NCBI GenBank assembly: GCA_028278125.1
Contig: JANQEY010000088.1
Location: 20,443 to 84,442, forward strand
Direction: 5' to 3'
Origin: a bacterium
Lineage (GTDB): Bacteria > Electryoneota > Electryoneia > Electryoneales > Electryoneaceae
Length of the DNA stretch: 64,000 nt
This document shows positions 18,288 to 27,163 of the stretch, one piece after another (position 1 is the stretch's first letter; every line of letters starts with the position of its first letter). Under the pieces are notes generated by a model, which saw nothing but the letters and a program-made list of their open reading frames with translations, was not told the origin of the DNA and made no database searches. The position numbers and the translations under genes are program-made.

Positions 18288-19115
18288 ATGAACAGAAAAT
18301 TTGCATTTATTCTACTAACAATATTGATCACAGGATTAATAATTGTTGGATGCTCATCTGAAGATGATCCCGTCAGCCCAGATGAGTACACAGTTGAAAA
18401 TGACGACTACTTTGATGTCGCTGAAGACATGGCTGCTACACTTGCTTCTCCAGATGAAGGAATGCTGGGGCTCTGGCGGGACATGGATAATTTTACCAAT
18501 CCTCCGATGGGACAGAATGGTAAGAGTTTTGAAAAAGATGTTATGGATACAACTTTTGTGCGTGGTCCATTTACCGTAACAATTGACCTGACATTCTATG
18601 ATGCTGATGGTAATCCCTCAGAGATGTACGACTCGTTGACCACTGTCAGGATGACTGCGGAACACCAGATGGAAGGTACACTCCAGGGATTAAGGCGTTC
18701 GATGACAATAGAACATGAAAGTAGTGATGAGCTGGATGGGATCGCACCGGATGACACGATCTGCACATTAAACAGCCAGGCGGTTAGAAGAGTTTCAGGA
18801 AGTTTTATGCCCCTCTGGCGTCTGCAGGAAAGAGACTGGTCGGCATCTCATCATATTAATGTTGAAGATCTGAGCTGGCATGACAACGAGGTAGATTACC
18901 CATATCCTCTCGAAGGTGTCATTGATGCTGAAACCAACTTTGAACGCGAGGTAACAGGATTCGGAGCTATCAGAACCTACCAGGTAACAGTTGCTTCCAC
19001 AACCACATTTGATGGTACACGTTACGCGATGATTGAAATAGATAATGGTCCAACTTTCTGGATTGATCTTGATACCGGCGAAGCTTACAGGGAACGCCCG
19101 GATGACGATAACTAG
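18288..19115 (+). CDS. Predicted surface lipoprotein, unknown function
   Basis: Protein of 275 residues that I do not recognise. The start at 18288 is preceded by GGAG at six bases; an in-frame ATG four codons upstream overlaps that site and is less likely. Signal peptide with lipobox IIVGC; the mature N terminus is SSEDDPVSPDE, an acidic export-signal-like stretch. The mature part is mostly beta-like and acidic, with conserved-looking Trp-containing blocks (LWRDMDNF, MPLWRLQERDW). It stands alone between a sigma-54-type promoter and a perfect terminator, so it is a single-gene unit, probably switched on by an NtrC-type activator. Confidence 0.75.
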   Translation: MNRKFAFILLTILITGLIIVGCSSEDDPVSPDEYTVENDDYFDVAEDMAATLASPDEGMLGLWRDMDNFTNPPMGQNGKSFEKDVMDTTFVRGPFTVTIDLTFYDADGNPSEMYDSLTTVRMTAEHQMEGTLQGLRRSMTIEHESSDELDGIAPDDTICTLNSQAVRRVSGSFMPLWRLQERDWSASHHINVEDLSWHDNEVDYPYPLEGVIDAETNFEREVTGFGAIRTYQVTVASTTTFDGTRYAMIEIDNGPTFWIDLDTGEAYRERPDDDN

Positions 19116-19182
19116 AACTATCTGTAATCATTAATCATATTATTTGCAATACTTTATTAAAATCAGTATATTTATAACAGCT

Positions 19183-19206
19183 AATATCCAGCTTTTGCTG
19201 GATATT
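19183..19206 (+). terminator. Intrinsic terminator of the sigma-54 lipoprotein gene
   Basis: Perfect 10-bp stem AATATCCAGC / GCTGGATATT with TTTT loop, followed by TTTATCTT. Confidence 0.85.
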
Positions 19207-19235
19207 TTTATCTTCAAAAGAACGGTAGAGGATTT

Positions 19236-19712
19236 ATGGATATAGCACATTATGCTGAGTGGAGTTCAAGGCTGCTGGTGGCAATGCTCTCAGGGGCACT
19301 GATTGGATTCGAACGACAAGTCAGGGGGAAGGCTGCTGGGCTTAAGACGATTATTATGATATGCGTGGGTTCCTGCCTGTTTATGATCGTTTCCGAAATT
19401 GTCGGAACTTCGCAGATGTTAAAAGGTAACGTCCAATATGTAAGCGATCCGGGCAGAATTGCCGCACAGGTCGTAACTGGAATTGGTTTTCTTGGGGCCG
19501 GTGTAATAATGCTGATGAAACAGAAGATCAGTGGTTTAACAACCGCTGCCGTTATCTGGGTGACAGCGGGAATCGGAATGGTAATCGGGCTTGGATATCT
19601 TTTATATGGGGTAATCATCTCTGTATTTATAGTAATTATCCTGGTAAGCATTAATTTTTTCGAAAAAAACCTTTTATCAAAGTGGTTTGAGAAACGAAGT
19701 GACGAAGAATGA
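19236..19712 (+). CDS. MgtC/SapB family inner membrane protein
   Basis: MgtC-family membrane protein of 158 residues, with four hydrophobic segments. Family marks: the N-terminal SGALIGFERQVRGKAAGLKT (Glu-Arg pair and GLKT), and ITGIGFLGAGVIM-type sequence (here VVTGIGFLGAGV). Relatives help cells survive low magnesium or phosphate and modulate F1Fo ATPase; others are simply annotated as Mg transport accessory proteins. It lacks the C-terminal soluble domain of true MgtC. Convergent with the PhoB-like regulator gene, with a minus-strand terminator in between. Confidence 0.88.
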   Translation: MDIAHYAEWSSRLLVAMLSGALIGFERQVRGKAAGLKTIIMICVGSCLFMIVSEIVGTSQMLKGNVQYVSDPGRIAAQVVTGIGFLGAGVIMLMKQKISGLTTAAVIWVTAGIGMVIGLGYLLYGVIISVFIVIILVSINFFEKNLLSKWFEKRSDEE

Positions 19713-19741
19713 TTAGAGAAATTTAATTGTTACAAAGAAAA

Positions 19742-19765
19742 AGTCTCTGCCTATTGGTAGAGACT
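19742..19765 (-). terminator. Intrinsic terminator of the PhoB-like regulator gene
   Basis: Stem AGTCTCTGCC / GGTAGAGACT (one G-T pair), loop TATT. Read on the minus strand it is followed by TTTTTCTTTG, so it serves the regulator. Confidence 0.8.
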
Positions 19766-19794
19766 ATTGCTGTATTGTCAATAAATACTTGGAT

Positions 19795-20481
19795 TTACTC
19801 CCTGAATCTATAGCCAACACCCCTGACCGTTTCAATCAGATCACCGCAACTTCCAAGTTTTCTTCTTAAACCGACAATCTGGACATCCACAGAACGGTCG
19901 GAAACAGGATGTTTTTCCCCATGGATCGCGTCCACAATCTGGTATCGGGTGAAGACCCATCCGGGACGTCGGGCAAGAAAGTGCAGGATGGCAAATTCGC
20001 TGTAGGTCAAGTTCACCAGTCGGTCACTGATACGAACTTCGTAACGGCCGGGATGGATCACCATATCCCTGAAGGAAAGGATTTCATCTTCGGCTTTTAT
20101 TGCTTCACTTCCACGTCTCAGGACAGCTTTTATCCTGGCAATAACCACCTTTGGGCTGAATGGTTTTGTAATGTAATCGTCAGCTCCAAGCTCCAGGCCT
20201 GTGACAATATCAGTTTCCTCGTCCTTGGCAGTCACCATGATGATTGGAATATCCTGCGCTGCCTCATCGCGTTTTACTCGCCTGCAGTATTCAAGGCCAT
20301 CTATTCCGGGTAACATCAGATCCAGGAGAGTGATATCCGGTCTGCGTGATCGTGCCATTAATAATCCTTCCTCACCCGATTCCGCTTCAATTACACTATA
20401 ACCCTCACGGGAGAGGTTGTAATTTATTAATTCACGTATATCTTCTTCGTCTTCTACGACAAGGACTAGTTCCTTAGCCAT
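19795..20481 (-). CDS. PhoB-like OmpR-family response regulator
   Basis: DNA-binding response regulator of 228 residues. Receiver domain about 1-120 with VVEDEED, the phosphorylated Asp in LLDLMLPG, MVTAKD and the conserved ITKPFSP lysine. The winged-helix domain (about 130-228) contains LTYSEFAILHFLARRPG and SVDVQIVGLRRKLG ... IETVRGVGYRF. Within OmpR regulators the sequence is closest in look to PhoB/PhoP. No cognate kinase is adjacent, so it is an orphan here. Its own upstream region carries phased TTTACA/TTAACA boxes, the arrangement expected for an autoregulated phosphate regulator. Confidence 0.9.
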   Translation of the reverse strand: MAKELVLVVEDEEDIRELINYNLSREGYSVIEAESGEEGLLMARSRRPDITLLDLMLPGIDGLEYCRRVKRDEAAQDIPIIMVTAKDEETDIVTGLELGADDYITKPFSPKVVIARIKAVLRRGSEAIKAEDEILSFRDMVIHPGRYEVRISDRLVNLTYSEFAILHFLARRPGWVFTRYQIVDAIHGEKHPVSDRSVDVQIVGLRRKLGSCGDLIETVRGVGYRFRE

Positions 20482-20518
20482 TTCTCCACTCCATTAAATA
20501 AAATTGGGACCAGAGTTT

Positions 20519-20557
20519 TGTAAATGAATTGTTAAAATAAAATTAAGAATATATTAG
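20519..20557 (-). promoter_or_regulatory. Phased PhoP/PhoB-like boxes upstream of the regulator gene
   Basis: On the minus strand: CTAATA-N5-TTAATT-N5-TTAACA-N5-TTTACA at 20552, 20541, 20530 and 20519, all in 11-bp register, 38-76 bases upstream of the ATG. The two proximal hexamers match the PhoP consensus TT(A/C/T)ACA exactly; the distal two are degenerate. Suggests autoregulation. Confidence 0.55.
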
Positions 20558-20763
20558 TTAATTATTTCTAAAAATCCTTTTGACATAGTTTCATTAGATC
20601 ATGGCCATGAAAATAATATCTTTGAAAGGTACAATCATCTTATATTATTCTGCGAGAGAGTTTTCTCCACTAGACCAACATAATTCTCTGTTAATGATGC
20701 ATTCAATTATTTAACTTCAATTTCTCTATTTTCTAACTAAAAACCAATTGTTAAATCGATTAG

Positions 20764-21492
20764 ATGATGTATCAACAGTCAAAGTTTTCCAAATCACAAC
20801 AGATCCGATCGATGTTCGATCAGATTGTTCCCAGTTATGATCTACTGAACCATGTGATGTCCCTCTACCAGGATGTTTACTGGCGAAACTGGACAATTCA
20901 GCGGATAAATCGTGACAGCAAACGTATCCTGGACATCGCAACAGGAACGGGCGACCTTGGATTTGAAGCACTTAAACAGTTGCCAGGATCTCATGTAACG
21001 GGAATGGATTTTTCCCGTGAAATGCTTTATCAAGCTAAACGGAAAATTGTCAAGAAAAACGTGGTCGATCGATTTTCCCTTGTTAATGGTGATGCTTTAA
21101 AGATACCATTTCCTGACAATACTTTTGACGCGGCAATGATTGCTTTCGGTATTAGAAATGTTGTTGATAAACCTGCCGGGCTGAAGGAGATGGCAAGGGT
21201 GGTTAAGCCGGGTGGAAAAGTACTGACATTGGAAATGACATTCCCAAAAACCATTGTATTACGTAAGTTTTTTTCCTGGTATCTGAATAATGCAATTCCG
21301 TTTGTTGGTGGAATTATTTCCGGTAAACGAAGTGCTTACCAATACCTGCCGGATACTATTCAATCATTCCTTACCCCGGATCAACTTCTGTCCCTGTTTA
21401 AAAATGCAGGATTGGTTAACCGTCGTGCCTGGAGGATGACTTTCGGAATTACCTACCTGCATGAAGGGATTGTCCCTGTGGAGCAAACATAA
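20764..21492 (+). CDS. menG: Demethylmenaquinone methyltransferase (MenG/UbiE)
   Basis: SAM-dependent C-methyltransferase that makes the last step of menaquinone (or ubiquinone) synthesis, 242 residues, normal length. Marks: N-terminal MFDQIVPSYDLLNHVMS, SAM motif I ILDIATGTGDLGFEA, GMDFSREML, and the UbiE signature DAAMIAFGIRNVVDKPAGLKEM split across two blocks. Two ATG codons open the gene and no strong ribosome site is visible. Monocistronic, ending before a terminator and tRNA-Gln. Confidence 0.95.
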   Translation: MMYQQSKFSKSQQIRSMFDQIVPSYDLLNHVMSLYQDVYWRNWTIQRINRDSKRILDIATGTGDLGFEALKQLPGSHVTGMDFSREMLYQAKRKIVKKNVVDRFSLVNGDALKIPFPDNTFDAAMIAFGIRNVVDKPAGLKEMARVVKPGGKVLTLEMTFPKTIVLRKFFSWYLNNAIPFVGGIISGKRSAYQYLPDTIQSFLTPDQLLSLFKNAGLVNRRAWRMTFGITYLHEGIVPVEQT

Positions 21493-21524
21493 TCGTTAGG
21501 CACTGATACTTTAATAAACATAAA

Positions 21525-21550
21525 AAAGCCTGCATTTGATTGCAGGCTTT
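21525..21550 (+). terminator. Terminator of menG
   Basis: Perfect 10-bp stem AAAGCCTGCA / TGCAGGCTTT, loop TTTGAT, then TTAATG. It has A/T tracts on both sides and can also end the minus-strand tRNA-Gln transcript. Confidence 0.85.
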
Positions 21551-21558
21551 TAATGTTG

Positions 21559-21629
21559 CTGGGAGTCAGGGACTCGAACCCCGATTCCACGGTCCAGAGC
21601 CGTGTGTCCTGCCATTGGACGAACTCCCA
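21559..21629 (-). tRNA. tRNA-Gln (anticodon CTG)
   Basis: On the minus strand the acceptor stem TGGGAGT pairs with ACTCCCA; the D-arm, an anticodon arm with loop CTCTGGA (anticodon CTG, reads CAG) and the T-loop GGTTCGAGTCC are all present. The discriminator is G and CCA is not encoded. Length 71 bases. Confidence 0.95.
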
Positions 21630-21770
21630 AAAACAACTGCGTGTCAATTATAATAATAGCTCGAATCCGTGTCAAGATAACATTTTACAGCAGCGAGACA
21701 CGGGAGATTATCGACAATTTACATCTGAAGTAATAATTGATGCAAACAGCATAAATCTATTTAACAAAAA

Positions 21771-21790
21771 AGCCCGGATTATACCGGGCT
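21771..21790 (-). terminator. Terminator of the S9 peptidase gene
   Basis: Stem AGCCCGG / CCGGGCT with six-base loop; on the minus strand it is followed by TTTTTTGTT. It lies 26 bases after the peptidase stop. Confidence 0.8.
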
Positions 21791-21815
21791 TAAAGGGAAT
21801 ATTTCAAAATATAAA

Positions 21816-24491
21816 TCACTTCAGCTTTTCATCTTCCATCCGGTTATCCCATGCTCCCGGCTGATCTTTCAGGTGTTTATTAAACCATTCAACATGCATC
21901 CTTTTTGTCAGCAGGTATTTCTGACGTTTGGAGGCTATACCGTGATCTTCACCGGGGAAACGTATAAATTCTACATCTCGATCGAGAACCTTCAGGGCTG
22001 TGTACATCTGGTCGGATTCCATCACGGGAACATTATTGTCCTCATCGCCATGAACCAGTAGAATCGGAACAGTAATATTATCAGCCCTGTATAAAGGAGA
22101 ATGGTCGATATAATACTGAGGATTATTCCAGGGGAAATTACGTGCTGTAGCCATATCGCTATAGAGATATCCCCACCAGCCGACACCCCAGTAACTGGCC
22201 AGGTTACTGATACCATAATCACTGATCCCGGTAGCGTAAGGGTAAAAATCAGGATGATCCTTAGGCTGCGAGAGCATATACATCGTCATGTAACCGCCGT
22301 AACTTCCTGAAACGGTCGCACATTTTTCACCGTTAACACCGGGAACATTGGCAATAATATGCCTGACACCTTCGTTCATGTCACGAGTAGTCCCTTTACC
22401 CCAATCGTTCGGATGATGATCTGCGAATTCCTGTCCCCAGCCAATAGCTCCACGGGGACTGGGAACGTAGACAAAATATCCACGAGTTGCGAAAACATTA
22501 GCCATCCAGTTAAAACCGTCTGCAAAACCAAATACCCCCGCATAAAAATCTACGATCAGGGGATAAGATTCTGTCTCATCATATCCATGCGGGTAGTAGA
22601 GGTATCCCGGTATAGTAATTCCATCGGAGTTCACATAATCGTAATCAACTATCCTTGATGCTGGGGATACCAGGTTCTTGAAAATCGGGTGAACCTCGAT
22701 AAGTTTTGCACCCTTTTTCTTTTTCCAGTCATACCAGTAAACATCGCCTGGTTGCTGGAGGTTTTGTCCCTGGAAGACAAACATGCTGGATCCTTTTCCA
22801 AGGGACGCCTCACCTCCATCGGAAGCAGGCGTCGGAAGGGTATGCTCTTCGAACACTCCGGGTTTTGCAGGATTGAAGAAATACAGCTTCACTTTTTTAT
22901 TGTGAAGACCTGTAAATCCAATACGGCCATCCTTATGCCAGAACAAAGTTTTACTGAAACCGCTTCCATAGGCTCTACCGGCTACAGCCGGTTCAAATTC
23001 ACGTGTATGGTTGACCAGTTCACCTGTTTCCAGGTTTAGGGTCCAGAGGTCTGTCTGGTTATCGTTGTTGTCGGGGAAGGGACTGTCCATACCTTCAACG
23101 GGATTAACAGGACCGTCAAACGCGATCTGTTTACCATCCGGAGAGAAGCAGATATGATCAACCGAAACCAGGTTGGATTCTTTGACTAGATTTGCTTCAC
23201 CGGAATTTGTAGATATTGTCCAGAACTCATATCCGAGGAATGGACGATCAGTAAGTCTTATACTGCGGAGCATCAGGATTGTTGAGCCGTCAGGACTGAT
23301 GATAAAACTGTTTGGATCATACTTACCGGCGGTCAACTTACCATGCGAGTTACCGTCTATTGTCATATAATGAATTTCAGTATTATTCCTGAAATAAGTC
23401 CAACGGTCTTCCAATCCCCACATTGCTTTATATGGTTTTTCATCAGGGTCTTCATAGTAATCGGTAACCGTGTAATAGATGATTTTTCCGCCCGGATCCC
23501 AGGTGAAACTTCCGGCATCTTCAACCTCATGGGCGATACGTTCGAAGAGCCGGCTTTCACGATGCCACAGGTATATATCGCTTCCGCTTGTTGCAGAGGA
23601 GAGGACAATCATCAGTTTTTTGCCGTCAGGCGACCACCTGAGATTTGATATTGATTTGGGATTAACATATTCCCAGACTTTTTTCTTTGTTTTCATATCC
23701 CAGACGGAAAGTTTTGATTCTCGCCTGTCGTTTTTCCTGTCCCATGGTGAAATCGATGCCGCCAGCCAGCGACCATTCTCACTTAATTTGAGATCGCTGA
23801 CACCGTCTATGAAATAGTAATCATAAAAATCAAAGGGATGTTTTGGATTAGTTGTGATCGTTAATTCTTTTTCAACCTCTTCTTCTTCCCATTCAAGCGA
23901 AAGTGTAAAGTCCCAACTGTCGAGCGAATCTTCACCGTTGAGCGCCGTTATAAAGAACAGCCTGTGGAACCCTTCATCAACAGTCTCGGTAGCCGATACT
24001 TTGTCGGTATCCGATTCGGCAACTTCAGTTCTCGAAGTAATTTCTTCACCATCGAGGAAAAGTTTGAATGACGGGAGACCGGTGACATTAAACGTAATGT
24101 CGCCCCAATGAGAACTATTAAAATATGTCCCCGCGCATCCAAAGAAGACCTTGTTTTCACTAGCCTGGGGAATAGGGGAGAAGCTCAGACGGTTTCCCTC
24201 AGCCTCATTAAATGTAACCCGTTTACCGGGCGCTAAATCAAAGGACATACCCTTTTCAGGCCAGAAATCCGTAACGTCAAAGAGAGGATCTTCAAACAAT
24301 ATTACAACCAGGTTTTCCACCTCTGCATCCATGTACCCATAGGGAATAAGTACAGTTTCAGTGGCCAGCCAGTTGCCGATTTCCAGGGTGATGTTCTCTG
24401 CCTTGGTAGAGTCGTTTTCCTCAGCGATCACTGTATAAAATGGGAACGTTAACAGTAGAATTAAGGTAAAATAGATAGAGAAACGTGCCAT
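21816..24491 (-). CDS. Secreted S9 family prolyl oligopeptidase-type peptidase
   Basis: Serine peptidase of clan SC, 891 residues, probably releasing di- or tripeptides from oligopeptides in the periplasm or outside. The start at 24491 has GGAG upstream and opens a signal peptide (about 1-23); a longer in-frame start would destroy it. Residues about 200-600 carry PD40/WD40-like strands of a beta-propeller (LSENGRWLAAS, LRWSPDGKKL, FSPDGKQIAF). The catalytic domain (about 640-891) has nucleophile Ser730 in SGSYGGY, Asp818 in HGDEDNNVP and His850 in EDHGI. All triad residues are present. Alone, with its own terminator. Confidence 0.92.
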   Translation of the reverse strand: MARFSIYFTLILLLTFPFYTVIAEENDSTKAENITLEIGNWLATETVLIPYGYMDAEVENLVVILFEDPLFDVTDFWPEKGMSFDLAPGKRVTFNEAEGNRLSFSPIPQASENKVFFGCAGTYFNSSHWGDITFNVTGLPSFKLFLDGEEITSRTEVAESDTDKVSATETVDEGFHRLFFITALNGEDSLDSWDFTLSLEWEEEEVEKELTITTNPKHPFDFYDYYFIDGVSDLKLSENGRWLAASISPWDRKNDRRESKLSVWDMKTKKKVWEYVNPKSISNLRWSPDGKKLMIVLSSATSGSDIYLWHRESRLFERIAHEVEDAGSFTWDPGGKIIYYTVTDYYEDPDEKPYKAMWGLEDRWTYFRNNTEIHYMTIDGNSHGKLTAGKYDPNSFIISPDGSTILMLRSIRLTDRPFLGYEFWTISTNSGEANLVKESNLVSVDHICFSPDGKQIAFDGPVNPVEGMDSPFPDNNDNQTDLWTLNLETGELVNHTREFEPAVAGRAYGSGFSKTLFWHKDGRIGFTGLHNKKVKLYFFNPAKPGVFEEHTLPTPASDGGEASLGKGSSMFVFQGQNLQQPGDVYWYDWKKKKGAKLIEVHPIFKNLVSPASRIVDYDYVNSDGITIPGYLYYPHGYDETESYPLIVDFYAGVFGFADGFNWMANVFATRGYFVYVPSPRGAIGWGQEFADHHPNDWGKGTTRDMNEGVRHIIANVPGVNGEKCATVSGSYGGYMTMYMLSQPKDHPDFYPYATGISDYGISNLASYWGVGWWGYLYSDMATARNFPWNNPQYYIDHSPLYRADNITVPILLVHGDEDNNVPVMESDQMYTALKVLDRDVEFIRFPGEDHGIASKRQKYLLTKRMHVEWFNKHLKDQPGAWDNRMEDEKLK

Positions 24492-24687
24492 GGTAGGACT
24501 CCCTGTTTCATTGATTTCAATTTTAGAAAAAGATACATATTTGCCATATCCGAAACCAGTCATCGATATACTGGATGCAGAATATTACCGGGTTTTGAGC
24601 GATTCTCTTCAGGAAGAGATTAGAGTTTTACTATGGCAATGTTTCATGTATATTTGATGTGAGGAAAATTATAGTCACCAGACCGTC

Positions 24688-25119
24688 ATGAGGGATGAAG
24701 TGGAAGACAATAACTCGAAAAAGATAGATACCGAGGAGGTTGCACAATCCGGATCTGAAGATTTTTTTGACGCTTACGATACGGAATTCGACGGGACTAC
24801 TTCCAAGAGTACGTTTGATAAATTCAAACATTCGTTAAACCTTATCTATCACCGGACCCGGGAAGCTGTAGAGGATGCTTCGCATCGCGGGAAGGTTGAG
24901 CTTGAAATAGCCTCAATCAGGGTACGTTTGCGTACCCAATACGCTAAGCTCGGTGAAATGATCTTCCGGTTGGTAGAAGGTGAAGACCATCCGAACCCTC
25001 TTAACGATTCCGAAGTCAGGGATCTTTTCGAGAAGGTGAAAAACCTTATCAGGGAGCTCAATAGTGAGCATTTCCGCCTTGAGGAGATGAAAAAACGGGA
25101 GCGCTGGACAGGAGCTTGA
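24688..25119 (+). CDS. Hypothetical coiled-coil protein
   Basis: Cytoplasmic protein of 143 residues, not recognised. No signal peptide or membrane segment. The first 45 residues are acidic and low in order; residues about 50-140 are strongly helical with heptad-like spacing (GKVELEIASIRVRLRTQYAK and VKNLIRELNSEHFRLEEMKK), suggesting a coiled coil. No clear ribosome site precedes the ATG. Followed by a good terminator, and convergent with the DUF302 gene. Confidence 0.65.
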   Translation: MRDEVEDNNSKKIDTEEVAQSGSEDFFDAYDTEFDGTTSKSTFDKFKHSLNLIYHRTREAVEDASHRGKVELEIASIRVRLRTQYAKLGEMIFRLVEGEDHPNPLNDSEVRDLFEKVKNLIRELNSEHFRLEEMKKRERWTGA

Positions 25120-25159
25120 TAGAAACTTAGAATTGAAAAGTTGATCAATATAGAAGAAG

Positions 25160-25183
25160 GGCTGACTCATAATTGAGTCAGCC
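25160..25183. terminator. Bidirectional terminator between convergent genes
   Basis: Perfect 10-bp stem GGCTGACTCA-type / TGAGTCAGCC with loop TAAT, followed by TTTCTCG on the plus strand and by a weaker TTCTTC on the minus strand. Confidence 0.75.
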
Positions 25184-25199
25184 TTTCTCGTGTTCTTGT

Positions 25200-25598
25200 C
25201 TAACCTATTTTTTCTAAAACTTTCATCATTTTTATAAAAACTTCATTTGCCACTTCTTTTACCTGGGGATTATCCATTATTTCGCCCATGATGGTCGGTT
25301 TCATCGCGGCCACTACCCGTTTATCACCATCATCCCAGACTACAACATTACAGGGGAGGAGTACACCCACCAGGTTTTCAGCCTCAAGTGCCTTGTGAGC
25401 AAACGGTGGATTACATGCACCGAGGATTTTATAGGGTTTATAATCAACATCTATTTTTTTCTTTAAAGTAGCTTTGACATCGATTTCCGTCAGAATTCCA
25501 AACCCTTCCTCTGCAAGCAGTTCGGTTACCTTTTCTATTGCTTCTTCAAAACCAAGGCTGGTTTGAGTTTTTAATGCGTATTTGCTGGAGCTTTCCAT
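25200..25598 (-). CDS. DUF302 family protein
   Basis: Small cytoplasmic protein of 132 residues matching DUF302, a heme-pocket-like alpha/beta fold of uncertain function. Marks: GFEEAIEKVTELLAEEGFGILTEIDV at the N terminus (in full longer than shown), YKILGACNPPFAHKAL and LLPCNVVVWDD. The two cysteines (GAC, LPC) are typical of the family. Monocistronic, with a 382-base gap upstream. Confidence 0.88.
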   Translation of the reverse strand: MESSSKYALKTQTSLGFEEAIEKVTELLAEEGFGILTEIDVKATLKKKIDVDYKPYKILGACNPPFAHKALEAENLVGVLLPCNVVVWDDGDKRVVAAMKPTIMGEIMDNPQVKEVANEVFIKMMKVLEKIG

Positions 25599-25980
25599 CT
25601 TTTATTCTCCTTTGAATTTTATTTCATTAATATTATCGTCTTTGCCCGAAGTACTAAGCTTTGGTCTAAACAAAAATTAGTATGTTTTACCAGTTCTTAT
25701 ACCGTTTGATGCATCAATTCCTGATCTGTTTCACCCTCACAACTGGCTTCACCTTACCGCAAAAATTTGAAATAAGCATTTCAGCTCTTGAGGGGAGACA
25801 TCAGTGAAAAAATTTTCCGAAAAACATAATATATTATTATTTATAATATAAAACCCCATAAAAATAAAAATTTCACTTAATTTTCATCATAATAGGAGAG
25901 CCTAAATTTTGGCATCTTGGCACTTTATTCTTTACTATATGCATCCACTGTAAATAGACGTAAGATTATGAGGTAAATAG
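25599..25980. other. AT-rich intergenic region between divergent genes
   Basis: 382 bases between divergent DUF302 and aldo-keto reductase genes; it must hold both promoters. Long A/T runs (25840-25890). TGGCATCTTGGCACTT near 25911 resembles a -24 element but no -12 GC follows at ten bases. No RNA gene or palindrome seen. Confidence 0.5.
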
Positions 25981-26964
25981 ATGAAAATAAGGCAGCTTGG
26001 ATCAACAGATTTAATGCTGAGTGAAGTTGGAATCGGGACATGGGCTATCGGCGGGCCGAACTGGGCCTTTGGCTGGGGTCCCCAAAACGATGCAGAAGCT
26101 ATCGCGGCTATCCGTCGCTCGATGGAACTTGAAGTAAACTGGATTGATACCGCCGCGGTATATGGTCTCGGCTACAGCGAAGAACTGGTAGCAAAAGCTG
26201 TAAAGGGGCACCGTAAGGAAGTTATAATCGCCACCAAGTGTTCACTGGTCTGGGATGAAGCAGGGAATATCTCCAGCAGTTTAACAGCCGAGTCAGTTAA
26301 ACGTGAATGCGAGATGAGCCTGAAACGTTTGAACACCGACTTCATCGATCTTTACCAGATACACTGGCCTAATGATGAGGCACATATTGAAGATGCCTGG
26401 GAGATGATACAGCGTCTGCGCGAAGAGGGTAAAATCCGTTACGGAGGCGTATCAAATTTCCAGGTTTCCCATCTGAAAAAGGTGATGACACCGCATGTAA
26501 CCGCTTCACTGCAGCCACCATACAGCATGCTCCGCAGGGATCTCGAAACTAACCAGATGGACTACTGCAGGGAGCGCAGGATCGGTATAATTCCTTACAG
26601 CCCGATGCAAAGTGGTTTATTGACCGGGAAATTTAACGTTGATAACGTTGCGGCCAATGACTGGCGTTTAAGGTCAGATGAGTTCAAGGAACCGAACCTC
26701 TCCATAAACCTTGAATTTGTTGAAGGATTGAAGAAAATTGCAGCCAACTACGATAAATCTGTTGCACAACTCTCAATCGCCTGGGTGTTGAGACTCGAAG
26801 AAATATCGTCTGCGATTGTTGGCGCCCGCCGTCCCTCACAAATCGAGGAGACTGTTGCCGCCAGTGGCCTGGAGATCAGCGAAGAAGACCTGGACGCGAT
26901 TGAAACCCTGCTGAAGAAAAGAGCAGATAAAGTCAAGAAGAAAAAGGGATTCCTTCCCGGGTAG
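25981..26964 (+). CDS. Aldo-keto reductase
   Basis: NAD(P)H-dependent carbonyl reductase with TIM-barrel fold, 327 residues, cytoplasmic. The catalytic tetrad is complete: Asp56 and Tyr61 (NWIDTAAVYG), Lys86 (IIATKC) and His128 (LYQIHW). GVSNF and the C-terminal cofactor loop (VGARRPSQIEE) are present. It belongs to the YghZ/perakine-reductase-like part of the superfamily; substrate unknown. The lysine-rich tail ends at 26964, before a strong terminator. Single gene. Confidence 0.92.
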   Translation: MKIRQLGSTDLMLSEVGIGTWAIGGPNWAFGWGPQNDAEAIAAIRRSMELEVNWIDTAAVYGLGYSEELVAKAVKGHRKEVIIATKCSLVWDEAGNISSSLTAESVKRECEMSLKRLNTDFIDLYQIHWPNDEAHIEDAWEMIQRLREEGKIRYGGVSNFQVSHLKKVMTPHVTASLQPPYSMLRRDLETNQMDYCRERRIGIIPYSPMQSGLLTGKFNVDNVAANDWRLRSDEFKEPNLSINLEFVEGLKKIAANYDKSVAQLSIAWVLRLEEISSAIVGARRPSQIEETVAASGLEISEEDLDAIETLLKKRADKVKKKKGFLPG

Positions 26965-27006
26965 GGATTTCTTGGATCAACAATCAACGGATTCACATCA
27001 ATATAT

Positions 27007-27030
27007 ATGCCTGGTTTATCAACCAGGCAT
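27007..27030 (+). terminator. Terminator of the aldo-keto reductase gene
   Basis: Perfect 10-bp stem ATGCCTGGTT / AACCAGGCAT, loop TATC, followed by TTTTTCT. Confidence 0.9.
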
Positions 27031-27163
27031 TTTTCTATGATATTGTCGAGAAGAAATCTCAACCTTCTCCAAACGCAGGATTTCAAAAAAGCTTCCATCT
27101 ATACTTTAACTTCCAACAAGTAAATGTTATCTTTTCGGGATTCTTCATCTATCAGGGGTAGAT

